Positions 1-8,156 are shown, counted from the stretch's first letter. The stretch: DNA of 64,000 nucleotides from Amycolatopsis echigonensis (GCF_014174495.1 NZ_JACJHR010000019.1:1-64000); one strand, 5' to 3'. Notes: generated by a model not told the origin, from the letters alone. Made by a program: numbers and translations.

Positions 1-593
1 CTCTGGCGCACAGTGGATGGCAAACCGTGCCCGCGGGCGGCCCGGGCCGTGGTGTGGCGGGGAGCCTCCGGCAAGGGCGAACAGAGCCTCCGGCTAGGGC
101 GGGCCAGACCCTGCCTCGGACCTCCTGGAGTTGTCCGGCTGGGCTATGTCGAGCGTGTCGGGCATCGCGGTCGGTCGAGTGAATTGGACCAGGCGGCAGA
201 ACCAAGCCGGTTGATGAGGCATGTCCGGCGAGTTGGACCTGCGGCGCGGATTCGGCGTCGCCGGGGACGGCCGCGCCGCGGGTCTGTCGGAGCTGTGCGA
301 CGGCCTTCGGTGGAGCGGCGGCCGCGCGCGAACTCCGCCCCGGCGGCGGGCTCAAGGACCCGCGCGAATGCGCTCTCGGCGGCCGCGCCGGAAGAATCTT
401 TGGCGGGGAGACTTTCCCGCACGTCCCCAGTCCCGATCTCGCCCGCACACCCGCCCCCCCCCACAGCTCGAATTTCATGGTCGAGCAGCGATTCTGCGCC
501 ATCCCCCGGGGCTTGCGGCAAGCCCCGGGGTGCGCTATATCTTGAAAAGGGCGGAGGAAATCATTTTTCCCAGTGCGCGGAATCCCGCGCGGT
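1..593. other. stretch without a recognisable gene
   Basis: Open frames exist here on both strands, but they translate to Arg/Pro/Ala-rich sequence with no recognisable domain, as expected by chance at this GC content. The only structured element seen is the perfect hairpin at 504-530, downstream of the leftward aldo/keto reductase gene. The leftmost bases may belong to a gene that lies mostly outside the window, but no coding signal could be identified. Confidence 0.5.
504..530 (-). terminator. GC-rich hairpin terminator after the aldo/keto reductase
   Basis: A 12-bp perfect stem (CCCCGGGGCTTG at 504-515 with its complement at 519-530) closes a 3-nt loop. It lies 64 bases past the stop codon of the leftward aldo/keto reductase. 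No T-tract follows, which is common for actinomycete terminators. Confidence 0.6.
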
Positions 594-1694
594 TCACGCC
601 TGCTTCGCCGGCACCCAGTTCCGCACCACCGGCCGATACCCCTCGGGTTTGTCGCCGACCTTCGCGCCGGGGTTGACCAGCCACGACTGGTAGTCCGGCG
701 TGAACATCCGGTACGGCCCGGCCGGCGGCACCTCGCTCGCGCGGTCCATGGTCTCGCGCAGGTCGGCGGGCAGGGTGAAATCGAGCGCGTGCATCGTCGC
801 GTCCAGTTGCCGTGCGCTGCTCGCCCCGACGATCGCCGACGCGATGCCCGGTTGTGTCGCGACCCAGTTGATCGCGACCTGCGCCATCGTCACGTTCAGC
901 TCGTCGGCAACCGTCTCGAGCGTCTTCAGCAGCTCCCACTGCTGCGCAGTCCAGGCCCCGGACGCGCCGGCCAACCGGCCCTCGCCGCTGAGTCCTGCCG
1001 CCGAACTGCGGTATTTGCCGCTCAGGAACCCGCTGCCGAGCGGGCTCCACGCGGTGATTCCCAGTCCCAGCTCCTGAGCCGCCGGGACGTGCTCGGTTTC
1101 GATCGTCCGCTCGATCAGCGAGTACGGCAGCTGCAGACTGATCATCGGCGGCAGCGAATGCGCGTCGGCGAGCGTCTGCGCACGGCTCGCGTACCACGCC
1201 GGCACGTCGGACAGCCCGGCGTACCGGATCTTTCCCGCCCGCACCAGATCGTCGAACGTGCGCAGCACCTCCTCGACCGGTGTGATCCGATCCCACGTGT
1301 GCAGCAGGAAGAGGTCGAGATAATCGGTGCCCAGCCGGCGCAGCGACGCTTCCACTGACCGGATCATGTGCTTGCGGCCATTGCCGCCCGCGTTCGGATC
1401 GCCCGGGGCGACGCTGTTGGTGAACTTCGACGTCAGCACGAGCCGGTCCCGCTCGCCCGTCTCGGCGATGAACTTGCCGATCAGCCGTTCGCTCTCGCCC
1501 GCGGTGTAGAAGTCGGCCGTGTCGACGAAATTTCCGCCCTCCTCGACGTACTTGCGGAAGATCGGCCGCGCCTCCTCCTCGGACTTCCCGTACGCGGCGT
1601 GAAACCCGTCGACGCCGAAGTTCATCGTGCCGAGCGCGAGCCGGCTGACCCGCAATCCGGACCGTCCGAGCAGGTAGTAATGGTCAAGAGACAT
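594..1694 (-). CDS. aldo/keto reductase
   Basis: 366-aa protein of the aldo/keto reductase superfamily: NADPH-dependent (beta/alpha)8-barrel enzymes that reduce aldehydes and ketones in the cytosol. The catalytic tetrad is visible as Asp58, Tyr63 (DTADFYTAG), Lys90 (LTSKF) and His132 (LLHTWD), so it should be active. The C-terminal cofactor-binding region ([12 protein letters not shown]) is present. The frame continues open far upstream, but the family start is [14 protein letters not shown], so the ATG at 1694 was chosen. It appears monocistronic, with a hairpin terminator at 504-530. The substrate is not predictable; many actinomycetes carry several such stress-related paralogs. Confidence 0.88.
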   Translation of the reverse strand: MSLDHYYLLGRSGLRVSRLALGTMNFGVDGFHAAYGKSEEEARPIFRKYVEEGGNFVDTADFYTAGESERLIGKFIAETGERDRLVLTSKFTNSVAPGDPNAGGNGRKHMIRSVEASLRRLGTDYLDLFLLHTWDRITPVEEVLRTFDDLVRAGKIRYAGLSDVPAWYASRAQTLADAHSLPPMISLQLPYSLIERTIETEHVPAAQELGLGITAWSPLGSGFLSGKYRSSAAGLSGEGRLAGASGAWTAQQWELLKTLETVADELNVTMAQVAINWVATQPGIASAIVGASSARQLDATMHALDFTLPADLRETMDRASEVPPAGPYRMFTPDYQSWLVNPGAKVGDKPEGYRPVVRNWVPAKQA

Positions 1695-2433
1695 CGGGGT
1701 CCTCGCTCCGTTCCGAAAACACGCGCGGGACCGTGCCCGCCTGGCTCGGCCAGGGTGCCTCCGGAAAAATGGACCAGCAAGTCCAAAGTCTGCGGCTTGT
1801 CGGTGCTGAGCGGACCGGAGGCCCGGACGCGTTCGCTGTCGAGCGCGAAGCACGCTGCGGTCCAGACCGGATTGAGCGACGTGGCCGAAGCAAGGCCGAC
1901 GTCGGTCGAGGCGAGTGATGCTGAGCGAGCGAACTCCGCTGAAGCACTCGACATCGACCAAAGCTGCTCGAACCCGGGTTGCTCGCACCGGTCGCGAAGC
2001 ACGACAAAGCCGCAGCATCAGCGAAGGGACCAGCGACTGGAGCGAACCCCAAGCCGAATGTTCCGCACCGAATAATCCAACGCCGAAAATTCGCCTCCGA
2101 AGCTCGCCCAAGGCTTCCCGACACGTGCCACTCCTCATCGCTGCTCGCCGAAGCCCGCGAGGTTGCGGAGGCCCGCCAGGTCGCGGAGGCCCGCGAGGTT
2201 GCGGAAGCCCGCGAGGCTGCTGAAACCTGTGAGGTTGCGGAATCCCTTCGGGCCGCTAACGTCCTCGTGCCGCGGAAGCCCGTGGATCGCGGAATCCCGC
2301 CAGGTCGCCGAATTCTGCCAGGCCGAGGAAGTCCGTGAGTCCGCGGAAACTTACGAGCCCGTCGAAACCGCCAGTCCGCGATCCGGCGCAACCCATCCGA
2401 GCCGAACCCCCTCCGGGACGTAGGCTGCGAGAC
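1695..2433. other. non-coding stretch between AKR and UvrA-like genes
   Basis: About 740 bases without a recognisable gene. Long frames run through it on both strands because it is GC-rich and contains an in-phase 18-bp tandem repeat (listed separately at 2150-2372). The translated products are repetitive and match no domain I recognise. The left part should hold the promoter of the aldo/keto reductase; no clear -35/-10 pair was found. Confidence 0.5.
2150..2372. repeat. imperfect 18-bp tandem repeat, about 12 units
   Basis: The unit GAAGCCCGCGAGGTTGCG recurs from 2150. Units at 2150, 2168, 2186, 2204, 2222 and 2240 are in exact 18-base register. A diverged interval (2258-2291) with a 1-base slip follows, then units at 2292, 2310, 2328 and 2346 before the array fades near 2372. 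Because 18 is a multiple of 3, all frames give a six-residue repeat (rightward frame: Glu-Ala-Arg-Glu-Val-Ala). It lies just upstream of the UvrA-like gene. It is too short and spacer-less to be a CRISPR array. Confidence 0.8.
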
Positions 2434-4686
2434 ATGCCGTCGAACCTGATCAGCCTCCGCGGTGTGCGCACTCACAACCTGGCCGATGTGGACGTCGACA
2501 TCCCGAAGCACCAGCTGGTCGCGGTCACCGGAGTGTCGGGGTCCGGCAAGTCGTCGCTGGCGTTCGCGACGCTGGCGGCCGAGTCGCGGCGGCAGTTGTA
2601 CTCGACAATGCCCGCGTTCGTCCGGACCAAACTGCCGCACGATCCGGCGCCCGAGGCCAGTTCGCTCAGCGGGCTGACCACCGTCGTCGTGGTGGATCAG
2701 CGGCCGCTCGGGACGAATTCGCGGTCGACGGTCGGCACCGCCACCGAGGTGTGGACGATGCTGCGGATGCTGTTCTCCCGCCTGGGCGAACCGTCCGCGG
2801 GCTATTCGCCGGCGTACTCGTTCAACGATCCGTCCGGCATGTGCCCGGCCTGCGCGGGGCTCGGCACGGTCACCGACATCGACGGCGAGCGGATGATCGA
2901 CCGCAGCCGTTCGCTCAACGACGGGGCGATGGTCTTCCCCAGTTTCGCGGTCGGCAGCTGGATCTGGAAGCGTTATGTCTACTCGGGATTCTTCGACAAC
3001 GACCTGCCGTTGCGGGAATGGCCTGAGGAACTGGTGCAGTTCCTGCTGCACGGACCGACGCAGAAGCCGCCGAATCCGTTGCCCCGGTTCCCGGCCAGCG
3101 CCAAGTACCAGTCGATGGTCCCGCGGATCCGGCGGTTGCTCGTGGAACGCGAAGCCAAGCCGGGACCGGCGGTGCGGGCAGCATTGGCCGAGGTGACCCG
3201 GCAGCGGCCGTGCCCGGACTGCGACGGCAGCAGGCTCGCCCCGGCCGCGCGGGAGAGCCGGATCAACGGCGTGTCCATTGTGGACCTCGGATATCGCGAC
3301 GCGGCGGGGTTGCTGGAATTCTGCGCCGGGTTGGACCACGAGTGGGCGCGTCCGCTGGTGGCCGCGCTGCGGTTGCGGCTGGAATCGATGATCACGCTCG
3401 GCCTCGGGCATCTGCACTGCTACCGCGCGACACCGACGTTGTCCGGCGGCGAGTCGCAGCGGCTGAAACTGGTGCGGCACCTGGGATCCAGCCTCACCGA
3501 CCTCACCTACGTCCTCGACGAACCGACGGACGGGCTGCATCCGGCCGACGTCGCGTCCCTGGTCGATGTACTGCGGCGGTTGCGTGATCATGGCAACACG
3601 GTGCTGGTGGTGGATCACCACGAAGCGGTGATGGTCGCCGCGGATCACGTGATCGACCTGGGGCCAGGAGCCGGAGAAGCGGGCGGACGCGTCGTGTTTC
3701 ACGGTCCGCCGGCGGAGTTGCGGAAGGCCGACACGACGACCGCGCGAGCGTTGCGCACCGGCGTCCGGCTCAAGGACACGCTGCGAGAGCCCACCGGCTG
3801 GCTGCCGTTGCGCGGGTTGGACCGGCACACGCTGCGCGATATCGACGTCGACGTGCCGACTGGCGTGCTCACCGTGATCACCGGGGTGGCCGGGTCCGGG
3901 AAGTCGACGCTGGCGGGCGAACTCGCCGAGCGGCACCCGCGGTTCACTGTCGTCGACCAGAGCCAGATCGTCGCGACGGGGCGGTCGACGGTCGGCACCT
4001 GGCTCGGACTGGCCGATCCGGTGCAGCGCGCGTTCGCCGAGGCGAGCGGCGAGTCGCCGAAGCTGTTCAACCCGCGTTCGCAGGGCGGGTGCCCGGCCTG
4101 CCGCGGCACCGGCGTGCGGCGGACCGACCTGGCGTTCCTGGAGGACGTCGACACGCCGTGCGAGGAGTGCGACGCGACCGGATTCCGTGCGGAGGCACTG
4201 GAAACGCGGCTTGAGGGGCGCACGGTGCTCGAAGTGCTGGACACGCCGGTGTCGGCGCTGGCCCGGTACGTGCCGCATCCGGACGTGGTCCGGCTGGCCG
4301 CGCTGCTCGGCGAACTGGGTCTCGGGCACCTGGCGAGCGGCCGCACGCTCGACACGCTGTCGGGCGGCGAGCGGCAACGGCTGAAACTCGCCCGCCAGCT
4401 CGACTCGACCAGCGACGACCTGCTCGTCGACGAACCCACCGCGGGCCTGCATCCCAGCGACACCACGCGGATGGTCGCGCTCCTGGACCGGCTGGTCGAC
4501 GAGGGCCGGACGCTCGTGGTCGTCGAACATTCGCTGCACGTCGTCGCCGCGGCGGACTGGGTGCTCGACCTCGGCCCCGGCGCCGGCGAGAACGGCGGCC
4601 AGGTGCTCTACACCGGCACGCCTAAGGGGCTCGCCGAGCACGACGGCGCGACGGGACGGTACTTCCGGGCCGCGCTCGGCGGTTAG
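2434..4686 (+). CDS. UvrA-like double ABC ATPase (excinuclease paralog)
   Basis: 750-aa protein with two ABC ATPase modules of the UvrA type. Walker A motifs are GVSGSGKS at about residue 33 and GVAGSGKST at about 484. The signatures are LSGGESQRLKL (about 336) and LSGGERQRLKL (about 642). Zinc-finger cysteines are visible as CPAC (about 137), CPDC and CPAC/CEEC pairs. Canonical UvrA is about 950 aa; the missing length falls mainly in the first half, where the UvrB-interaction insertion normally sits. This matches the short UvrA-like subfamily found beside DNA-targeting antibiotic genes or as a paralog. The ATG at 2434 follows a TAGGCT box by 7 bases, suggesting a leaderless mRNA. Likely role: DNA-lesion or intercalator tolerance (inferred). 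Confidence 0.85.
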   Translation: MPSNLISLRGVRTHNLADVDVDIPKHQLVAVTGVSGSGKSSLAFATLAAESRRQLYSTMPAFVRTKLPHDPAPEASSLSGLTTVVVVDQRPLGTNSRSTVGTATEVWTMLRMLFSRLGEPSAGYSPAYSFNDPSGMCPACAGLGTVTDIDGERMIDRSRSLNDGAMVFPSFAVGSWIWKRYVYSGFFDNDLPLREWPEELVQFLLHGPTQKPPNPLPRFPASAKYQSMVPRIRRLLVEREAKPGPAVRAALAEVTRQRPCPDCDGSRLAPAARESRINGVSIVDLGYRDAAGLLEFCAGLDHEWARPLVAALRLRLESMITLGLGHLHCYRATPTLSGGESQRLKLVRHLGSSLTDLTYVLDEPTDGLHPADVASLVDVLRRLRDHGNTVLVVDHHEAVMVAADHVIDLGPGAGEAGGRVVFHGPPAELRKADTTTARALRTGVRLKDTLREPTGWLPLRGLDRHTLRDIDVDVPTGVLTVITGVAGSGKSTLAGELAERHPRFTVVDQSQIVATGRSTVGTWLGLADPVQRAFAEASGESPKLFNPRSQGGCPACRGTGVRRTDLAFLEDVDTPCEECDATGFRAEALETRLEGRTVLEVLDTPVSALARYVPHPDVVRLAALLGELGLGHLASGRTLDTLSGGERQRLKLARQLDSTSDDLLVDEPTAGLHPSDTTRMVALLDRLVDEGRTLVVVEHSLHVVAAADWVLDLGPGAGENGGQVLYTGTPKGLAEHDGATGRYFRAALGG

Positions 4687-4795
4687 GACGGCCCATTCGC
4701 CGCGGCCAGGCTGACCGGGCCGCCCCGGCGGCTCGACCTCGTCGTGGGCCAAGGGCCGTATGGGCCATCCGCGAGCAGCGACGGCCAGCCCGCCT

Positions 4796-4816
4796 CCCGT
4801 GAGCCGCCTTCACGGG
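4796..4816. terminator. hairpin terminator between convergent genes
   Basis: CCCGTGA (4796-4802) pairs with TCACGGG (4810-4816) across a 7-nt loop. It lies between the convergent UvrA-like gene (stop 4686) and soxR (stop 4856), so it could serve both strands. Confidence 0.55.
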
Positions 4817-4855
4817 CTCTGATTCCCTCAGGGCCCGCGAAACTCCGGCGAGGAG

Positions 4856-5308
4856 CTAGTGCGGAAACCGTCGCGCCCCCGCGCCGCCCTGCCCGAGAAC
4901 GTCGTCCGGATTCGAGTACGGGCAGGATTTCAGCGACAGGCATCCGCAGCCGATGCAGTCGGTGAACCGGTCGCGCAACGCGGTCAGTTCCTCGATCCGC
5001 GCGGTGAGGCGCTCGTGCCAGCGGCGGGAGATGCGCGCCCAGTCGCGTTTGGTCGGGATCCGCTGGTCCGGCAGTTCGGCGAGCGCTTCCTTGATTTCTT
5101 CCAGCGACACCCCGACCCGCTGCGCGGTCCGGATGAAGGCGATCATGCGCAGCGTGTCGCGCCGGTATTCGCGCCGGTTGCCGCTCGTGCGCCTGCTCGC
5201 GATGAGCCCGCGGCTCTCGTAATAGTGCAGCGTCGGCACGCTGACACCGGCGCGTTCGGCGATCTGTCCCGGCTTCAGCCAGACGACCTCGCGCGTGATC
5301 TGGGGCAT
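4856..5308 (-). CDS. soxR: redox-sensing MerR-family regulator SoxR
   Basis: 150-aa MerR-family protein with an N-terminal winged helix (GQIAERAGVSVPTLHYYESRG, residues about 14-34), a dimerisation helix, and the [2Fe-2S] motif CIGCGCLSLKSC at Cys118, 121, 123 and 129. Spacing is identical to E. coli SoxR. In actinomycetes SoxR senses redox-active metabolites and activates a small set of oxidoreductase and transport genes. The ATG at 5308 places the helix-turn-helix at the usual distance. A perfect SoxR box lies 22 bases upstream at 5330-5347, between this gene and the divergent quinone oxidoreductase, which is the expected target. Confidence 0.95.
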   Translation of the reverse strand: MPQITREVVWLKPGQIAERAGVSVPTLHYYESRGLIASRRTSGNRREYRRDTLRMIAFIRTAQRVGVSLEEIKEALAELPDQRIPTKRDWARISRRWHERLTARIEELTALRDRFTDCIGCGCLSLKSCPYSNPDDVLGQGGAGARRFPH

Positions 5309-5329
5309 GGCAGCTCTTTCCGTGCTTGA

Positions 5330-5347
5330 CATCAAGTCCGCTTGATG
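5330..5347. promoter_or_regulatory. SoxR box in divergent promoter
   Basis: Inverted repeat CATCAAG-TCCG-CTTGATG, with 7-bp arms and a 4-bp centre. This is the same geometry as the E. coli soxS operator (CCTCAAG-N4-CTTGAGG). A TTGACA hexamer at 5326-5331 overlaps the left arm. SoxR promoters carry the box inside an over-long (19-20 bp) -35/-10 spacer, which fits either direction here. Confidence 0.85.
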
Positions 5348-5404
5348 AAGTCCACTGTAAGCACCGCCCAGCCGGCGGCGAGGATCGCGCGTGAAGGGGA
5401 TTTT

Positions 5405-5494
5405 GTGACGACTACGACCCTGCAGGCAGATGCGGCGCAAAGCGTTGCGGAAATGGCGGAATTCGTCCGCACGACCGCGAAGGCGGTGGCGTGA
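5405..5494 (+). CDS. possible 29-aa small ORF before the quinone oxidoreductase
   Basis: A GTG start at 5405 is preceded by AAGGGGA at good spacing. The frame runs 29 codons (MTTTTLQADAAQ...TAKAVA) and its TGA overlaps the ATG of the next gene by one base (TGATG). The position, ribosome site and coupling suggest it is translated, either as a leader that couples translation of the oxidoreductase or as the remnant of a lost gene. No homology is recognised, so the call is tentative. Confidence 0.4.
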   Translation: MTTTTLQADAAQSVAEMAEFVRTTAKAVA

Positions 5495-6426
5495 TGTCCG
5501 GGATTCCGACGGTCATGCGCGCGGCCGCGATCGACGAGTTCGGGCCCGCGGAACGGCTGACGGTCCATAAATTGCCGACGCCGGTCGCGAAGCCGGGAGA
5601 AGTGCTGGTACGCGTCGAGACCGCCGGCGTTCAGCCGACCGACGTCGCGATCCGGGACGGCTGGACGCCGCCGGGCGCGACCATTGAATTCCCGCAGATC
5701 CTGGGCAACGAGTTCGCCGGGACGATCGTCCAGGCCGGCGCGGGAGTGACCGAATTCGAGACAGGACAGCAGGTTGCCGGATTCCGCGTGCTGGGCTGCT
5801 ACGCCGAGTACCTCGCTGTCCCGGCCAGCCAGGTGGTCGTCAAGCCCGAGAACGTCGATTGGCTGACGGCGGGGGCGTTGTCGGCTTCCGGGCAGACTGC
5901 GCACACCGCGTTGGAGCGGCTCGGCGCCAAGTCCGGCGAGACGATCCTGATTCACGGCGCGGCCGGCGGCGTCGGCTCGATGGCGGTCCAGTTGGCGCGT
6001 CTCCGCGGGCTGCGGGTAATCGGGACCGGCAGCGAGGAGAACCAGGAGTATCTCCGCACGCTCGGTGCCATACCAGTGGTGTACGGCGAAGGCGAACTCG
6101 ACCGTCTCCGCGAAGCCGTTCCAGACGGGATCGACCTCGCTTTCGATACCGCGGGACACGGGAACCTTCGCATCGCAGCGGAACTGGTGGCTGATCGCGG
6201 CCGGATCGGGTCCATTGTGGAGCCTCCGCTGGCCGCGGAACTCGGCGCGCAGTGGCTCACCAGCGACCGTTCCGCCCGGCGGCTCCGCGAACTGCTGGAC
6301 CTGTGCGCGCGAGGACAACTGCGGGTGACCGTCCGGTCGGAGTACTCGCTCGACGACGCCGCGAACGCCCATCGCGAGGTGGCCGCCGGACACGGTCGCG
6401 GCAAGGTGGTGCTGCGGATCGGCTGA
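5494..6426 (+). CDS. NADPH:quinone oxidoreductase-type zinc-free MDR enzyme
   Basis: 310-aa member of the medium-chain dehydrogenase/reductase superfamily, quinone-oxidoreductase branch. It has an N-terminal GroES-like domain and a Rossmann nucleotide-binding motif HGAAGGVGSMAVQLA at about residues 152-166. The cysteine/histidine ligands of zinc alcohol dehydrogenases are absent, so it should act on quinones or enones with NADPH. It is divergent from soxR with the SoxR box between, which makes redox induction likely. The start at 5494 overlaps the small upstream ORF; an in-frame ATG at 5515 (MRAAAIDEFG) is an alternative that fits family N-termini well. Confidence 0.88.
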   Translation: MSGIPTVMRAAAIDEFGPAERLTVHKLPTPVAKPGEVLVRVETAGVQPTDVAIRDGWTPPGATIEFPQILGNEFAGTIVQAGAGVTEFETGQQVAGFRVLGCYAEYLAVPASQVVVKPENVDWLTAGALSASGQTAHTALERLGAKSGETILIHGAAGGVGSMAVQLARLRGLRVIGTGSEENQEYLRTLGAIPVVYGEGELDRLREAVPDGIDLAFDTAGHGNLRIAAELVADRGRIGSIVEPPLAAELGAQWLTSDRSARRLRELLDLCARGQLRVTVRSEYSLDDAANAHREVAAGHGRGKVVLRIG

Positions 6427-6510
6427 GGAGAAGTTAATTCGGTGGACGGGGCCCGGAGCGCGCCGTTATGGTTCGCCTCGACCGTGACTCGACGCCAGGA
6501 GGTGAGACCC

Positions 6511-6564
6511 ATGAACGCTGTTTCGATGTGGGTGCTCCCCGTGTCGTCACGGTCGGGCGACTGA
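6511..6564 (+). CDS. 17-aa putative leader peptide upstream of GNAT-IF-1 operon
   Basis: ATG at 6511 is preceded by a near-perfect Shine-Dalgarno AGGAGGTGAG (about 6498-6506). The ORF reads MNAVSMWVLPVSSRSGD and stops at 6562-6564, 53 bases before the GNAT start. Such a strong ribosome site on so short an ORF is unlikely to be accidental. RNA from its middle can pair with the 5' arm of a hairpin next to the GNAT ribosome site (see 6531-6602), so an attenuation role is plausible. I recognise no known leader peptide family. Confidence 0.6.
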   Translation: MNAVSMWVLPVSSRSGD

Positions 6565-6602
6565 CGTAGGGGTTGCCAGGAGCGCCTTGAGCGAAGGCAC
6601 TC
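6531..6602 (+). promoter_or_regulatory. attenuator-like competing RNA structures
   Basis: Two mutually exclusive pairings are visible. GGTGCTCC inside the leader ORF (6531-6538) pairs with GGAGCGCC (6579-6586) with one G-U. Alternatively GAGCGCCTT (6580-6588) forms a hairpin with AAGGCACTC (6594-6602), one mismatch, ending 2 bases before the AAAGG of the GNAT ribosome site. A ribosome on the leader codons would block the first pairing and favour the second. Function is inferred from layout only. Confidence 0.4.
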
Positions 6603-6617
6603 CGAAAGGTGACCATC

Positions 6618-7409
6618 ATGGACACTCTGCGTTTCACCGCGGGCGAACCCGCGGTGCGCATCACCCGGCTCGGACCGGGACTATGGCAGGCACTGGACGA
6701 CGGCCGGGTCGCCGGTCGCGGCGAGGCCACGACCCGGCCAGACGGACGGGTTTTCCTCAGCGTCGACGCCTGGCACCGCTCCGTCTTCGACCAGCTCGCC
6801 CGCGAGATGCTGGCCGCGGTGCCGGACCCCGTGCACACCGTGGTCGACGAAACCGACCGCGAACTGCTGGACGGCTGGCAGCGGGCCGGCCTGACGGTCC
6901 GGCGGCGCGAGTGGGAGTACGTCGCGCCCACAGACCCGCAGGTCACCGGACCGGTCGGGCTGCCGTCGGGCGTCGCGTTCGTGCCCGCCGGATCCGCTGA
7001 CGAGGGTCCGTTGCGCGAGCTCGACCGCGTCATTCGCGCCGAGGTCGAGGCGACTGTCGGCTGGTCGGAGATGCCAGCCGAGGTGCTGCCTCGCGCGGCT
7101 GGCGACACCATCGTGGACCCGTCGAAGTACGCCGTGGCGGTCGAGGAGGGCGAGTACGTGGGCCTGGTCCGGGTGGTTCAGGTGACGCGCCTGCCTCGGA
7201 TCGGGCTCATCGCCGTCCGTGCTGATCGGCGCCGCCGCGGCATCGCGCGCGGGTTGTTGACCCACACGCTCGACGTCCTGCGCCAAGCGGGCATCCCGAC
7301 GGCATCCGCCGAGGTGAACGAGGCCAACGCAGCGGCGACGGCGCTGTTCGAGGGCATCGGCGCGCGGCGGGCGAACAGCACGGTGGAGCTGATGCGCCAT
7401 GGCCGGTAA
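6618..7409 (+). CDS. GNAT family N-acetyltransferase
   Basis: 263-aa protein. Its C-terminal half is a GNAT domain: beta4 [20 protein letters not shown] carries the acetyl-CoA-binding R/Q-x-x-G-x-G/A loop, followed by [17 protein letters not shown]. The N-terminal half resembles a degenerate extension common in actinobacterial GNATs. ATG 6618 was chosen over GTG 6609 because AAAGG at 6605-6609 sits 8 bases before it. It overlaps the next gene (IF-1) by 11 bases, so the two are translationally coupled. The substrate is unknown; the coupling to an initiation factor hints at a translation-related target (inference). Confidence 0.8.
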   Translation: MDTLRFTAGEPAVRITRLGPGLWQALDDGRVAGRGEATTRPDGRVFLSVDAWHRSVFDQLAREMLAAVPDPVHTVVDETDRELLDGWQRAGLTVRRREWEYVAPTDPQVTGPVGLPSGVAFVPAGSADEGPLRELDRVIRAEVEATVGWSEMPAEVLPRAAGDTIVDPSKYAVAVEEGEYVGLVRVVQVTRLPRIGLIAVRADRRRRGIARGLLTHTLDVLRQAGIPTASAEVNEANAAATALFEGIGARRANSTVELMRHGR

Positions 7410-7620
7410 GGGCGGGATCGAAGTCGAGGGAACCGTGGTCGAGTGCCTGCGCGACGCCCGGTTCACCGTCGAACTGGCGAACGGGCACCACGTGCTGGCC
7501 CACATCAGCGGCAAGATCAGGAAGAACTTCATCAAGATCGTGCCGTTCGACCGGGTCCTGGTGGAGTTGAGCCCGTACGACCTCGACCGGGGCCGGATCC
7601 TGTTCCGGTACCGGAACTAG
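7399..7620 (+). CDS. infA: translation initiation factor IF-1 (paralog-type)
   Basis: 73-aa S1/OB-fold protein with the IF-1 hallmarks: EGTVVECL near the start, [26 protein letters not shown], and the closing region [21 protein letters not shown]-1 binds the ribosomal A site during initiation. The main actinobacterial infA sits in the ribosomal-protein cluster beside rpmJ and rpsM. This copy instead follows a GNAT gene, overlapping it, so it is probably a second, conditionally expressed IF-1. A strong terminator lies directly after it at 7627-7660. Confidence 0.9.
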   Translation: MAGKGGIEVEGTVVECLRDARFTVELANGHHVLAHISGKIRKNFIKIVPFDRVLVELSPYDLDRGRILFRYRN

Positions 7621-7626
7621 CCGGTC

Positions 7627-7660
7627 CGCCCTTGCGGTCCCGGCCGGGGCCGCAAGGGCG
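7627..7660. terminator. bidirectional hairpin terminator
   Basis: CGCCCTTGCGGTCCC (7627-7641) pairs with 7646-7660 over a 4-nt loop: 15 bp with one G-T. It separates the convergent infA (stop 7620) and SRPBCC gene (stop 7663). Confidence 0.8.
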
Positions 7661-7662
7661 AG

Positions 7663-8112
7663 TCAGCTCGCTTTCGCGACGGCGAGCCGGGTCAGCGCGG
7701 CGCACTTCCGGCCGAAGTTCGCCACGATGTCGTCAGCGATGATCCGCACCATGACCGCCCGCAGCGGGGTGTCGAGGACGACGCGCTGGGTCAGTTCGGC
7801 CCTGCCGGCGGCGGCCGCGACGCTCAGCCGGAGGTCCATCTTCCCGAACGGCACGGGCTGGCAGAGCCCGAGTTCGCGTCCGGGCCGCCAGCTCGTGAAG
7901 GTGAAGTCCTTCGCGAGCTTCGCGTGCACGCTGCCGCGGAGTCCGCCGCTGGGGTAAAGGAATCCGGTCGAACCGGCAGCGGCCGGTCCGTGCAGCACGA
8001 CGCGCGCGACGTCCGGGTCCCAGCGTGGCCAGTTCTCGACGTCGGCAAGGACGTCCCACAGCGCGGCCGGGTCGACGGCGAGGGTGCGGGCGGAGGTTTT
8101 GTCCCAGGTCAT
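7663..8112 (-). CDS. SRPBCC (START-like) family protein
   Basis: 149-aa protein of the SRPBCC/polyketide-cyclase superfamily, a helix-grip fold that binds hydrophobic ligands. The N-terminal pattern DPAALWDVLADVENWPRWDPDVARV is characteristic, and a C-terminal amphipathic helix follows. No catalytic residue can be assigned. It is divergent from a TetR regulator with an operator-like palindrome between them (8125-8145), so it is probably controlled by it. Confidence 0.8.
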   Translation of the reverse strand: MTWDKTSARTLAVDPAALWDVLADVENWPRWDPDVARVVLHGPAAAGSTGFLYPSGGLRGSVHAKLAKDFTFTSWRPGRELGLCQPVPFGKMDLRLSVAAAAGRAELTQRVVLDTPLRAVMVRIIADDIVANFGRKCAALTRLAVAKAS

Positions 8113-8124
8113 GCCCTGAAGATA

Positions 8125-8145
8125 TACGGAACTGCCAGTATCGTA
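8125..8145. promoter_or_regulatory. operator-like inverted repeat for the divergent TetR
   Basis: TACGGAACTG and CAGTATCGTA flank a single central C; 8 of 10 positions are complementary. It lies in the 44-bp gap between the SRPBCC start (8112) and the TetR start (8157), overlapping where both promoters must be. Confidence 0.6.
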
Positions 8146-8156
8146 AACTGTGGGCC

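Noticed and set aside
13..693. Open frame at the left edge on the plus strand
   Set aside because: Arg/Pro-rich, no ribosome site or domain, and it runs into the 3' end of the aldo/keto reductase.
2150..2372. Possible CRISPR array
   Set aside because: The units are contiguous 18-mers with no unique spacers and the match decays gradually; no cas genes nearby.
1684..4752. A 1022-codon open frame on the minus strand
   Set aside because: It runs antisense to the UvrA-like gene and through the 18-bp repeat, has no domain and results from the GC-rich third-position bias of the real gene.
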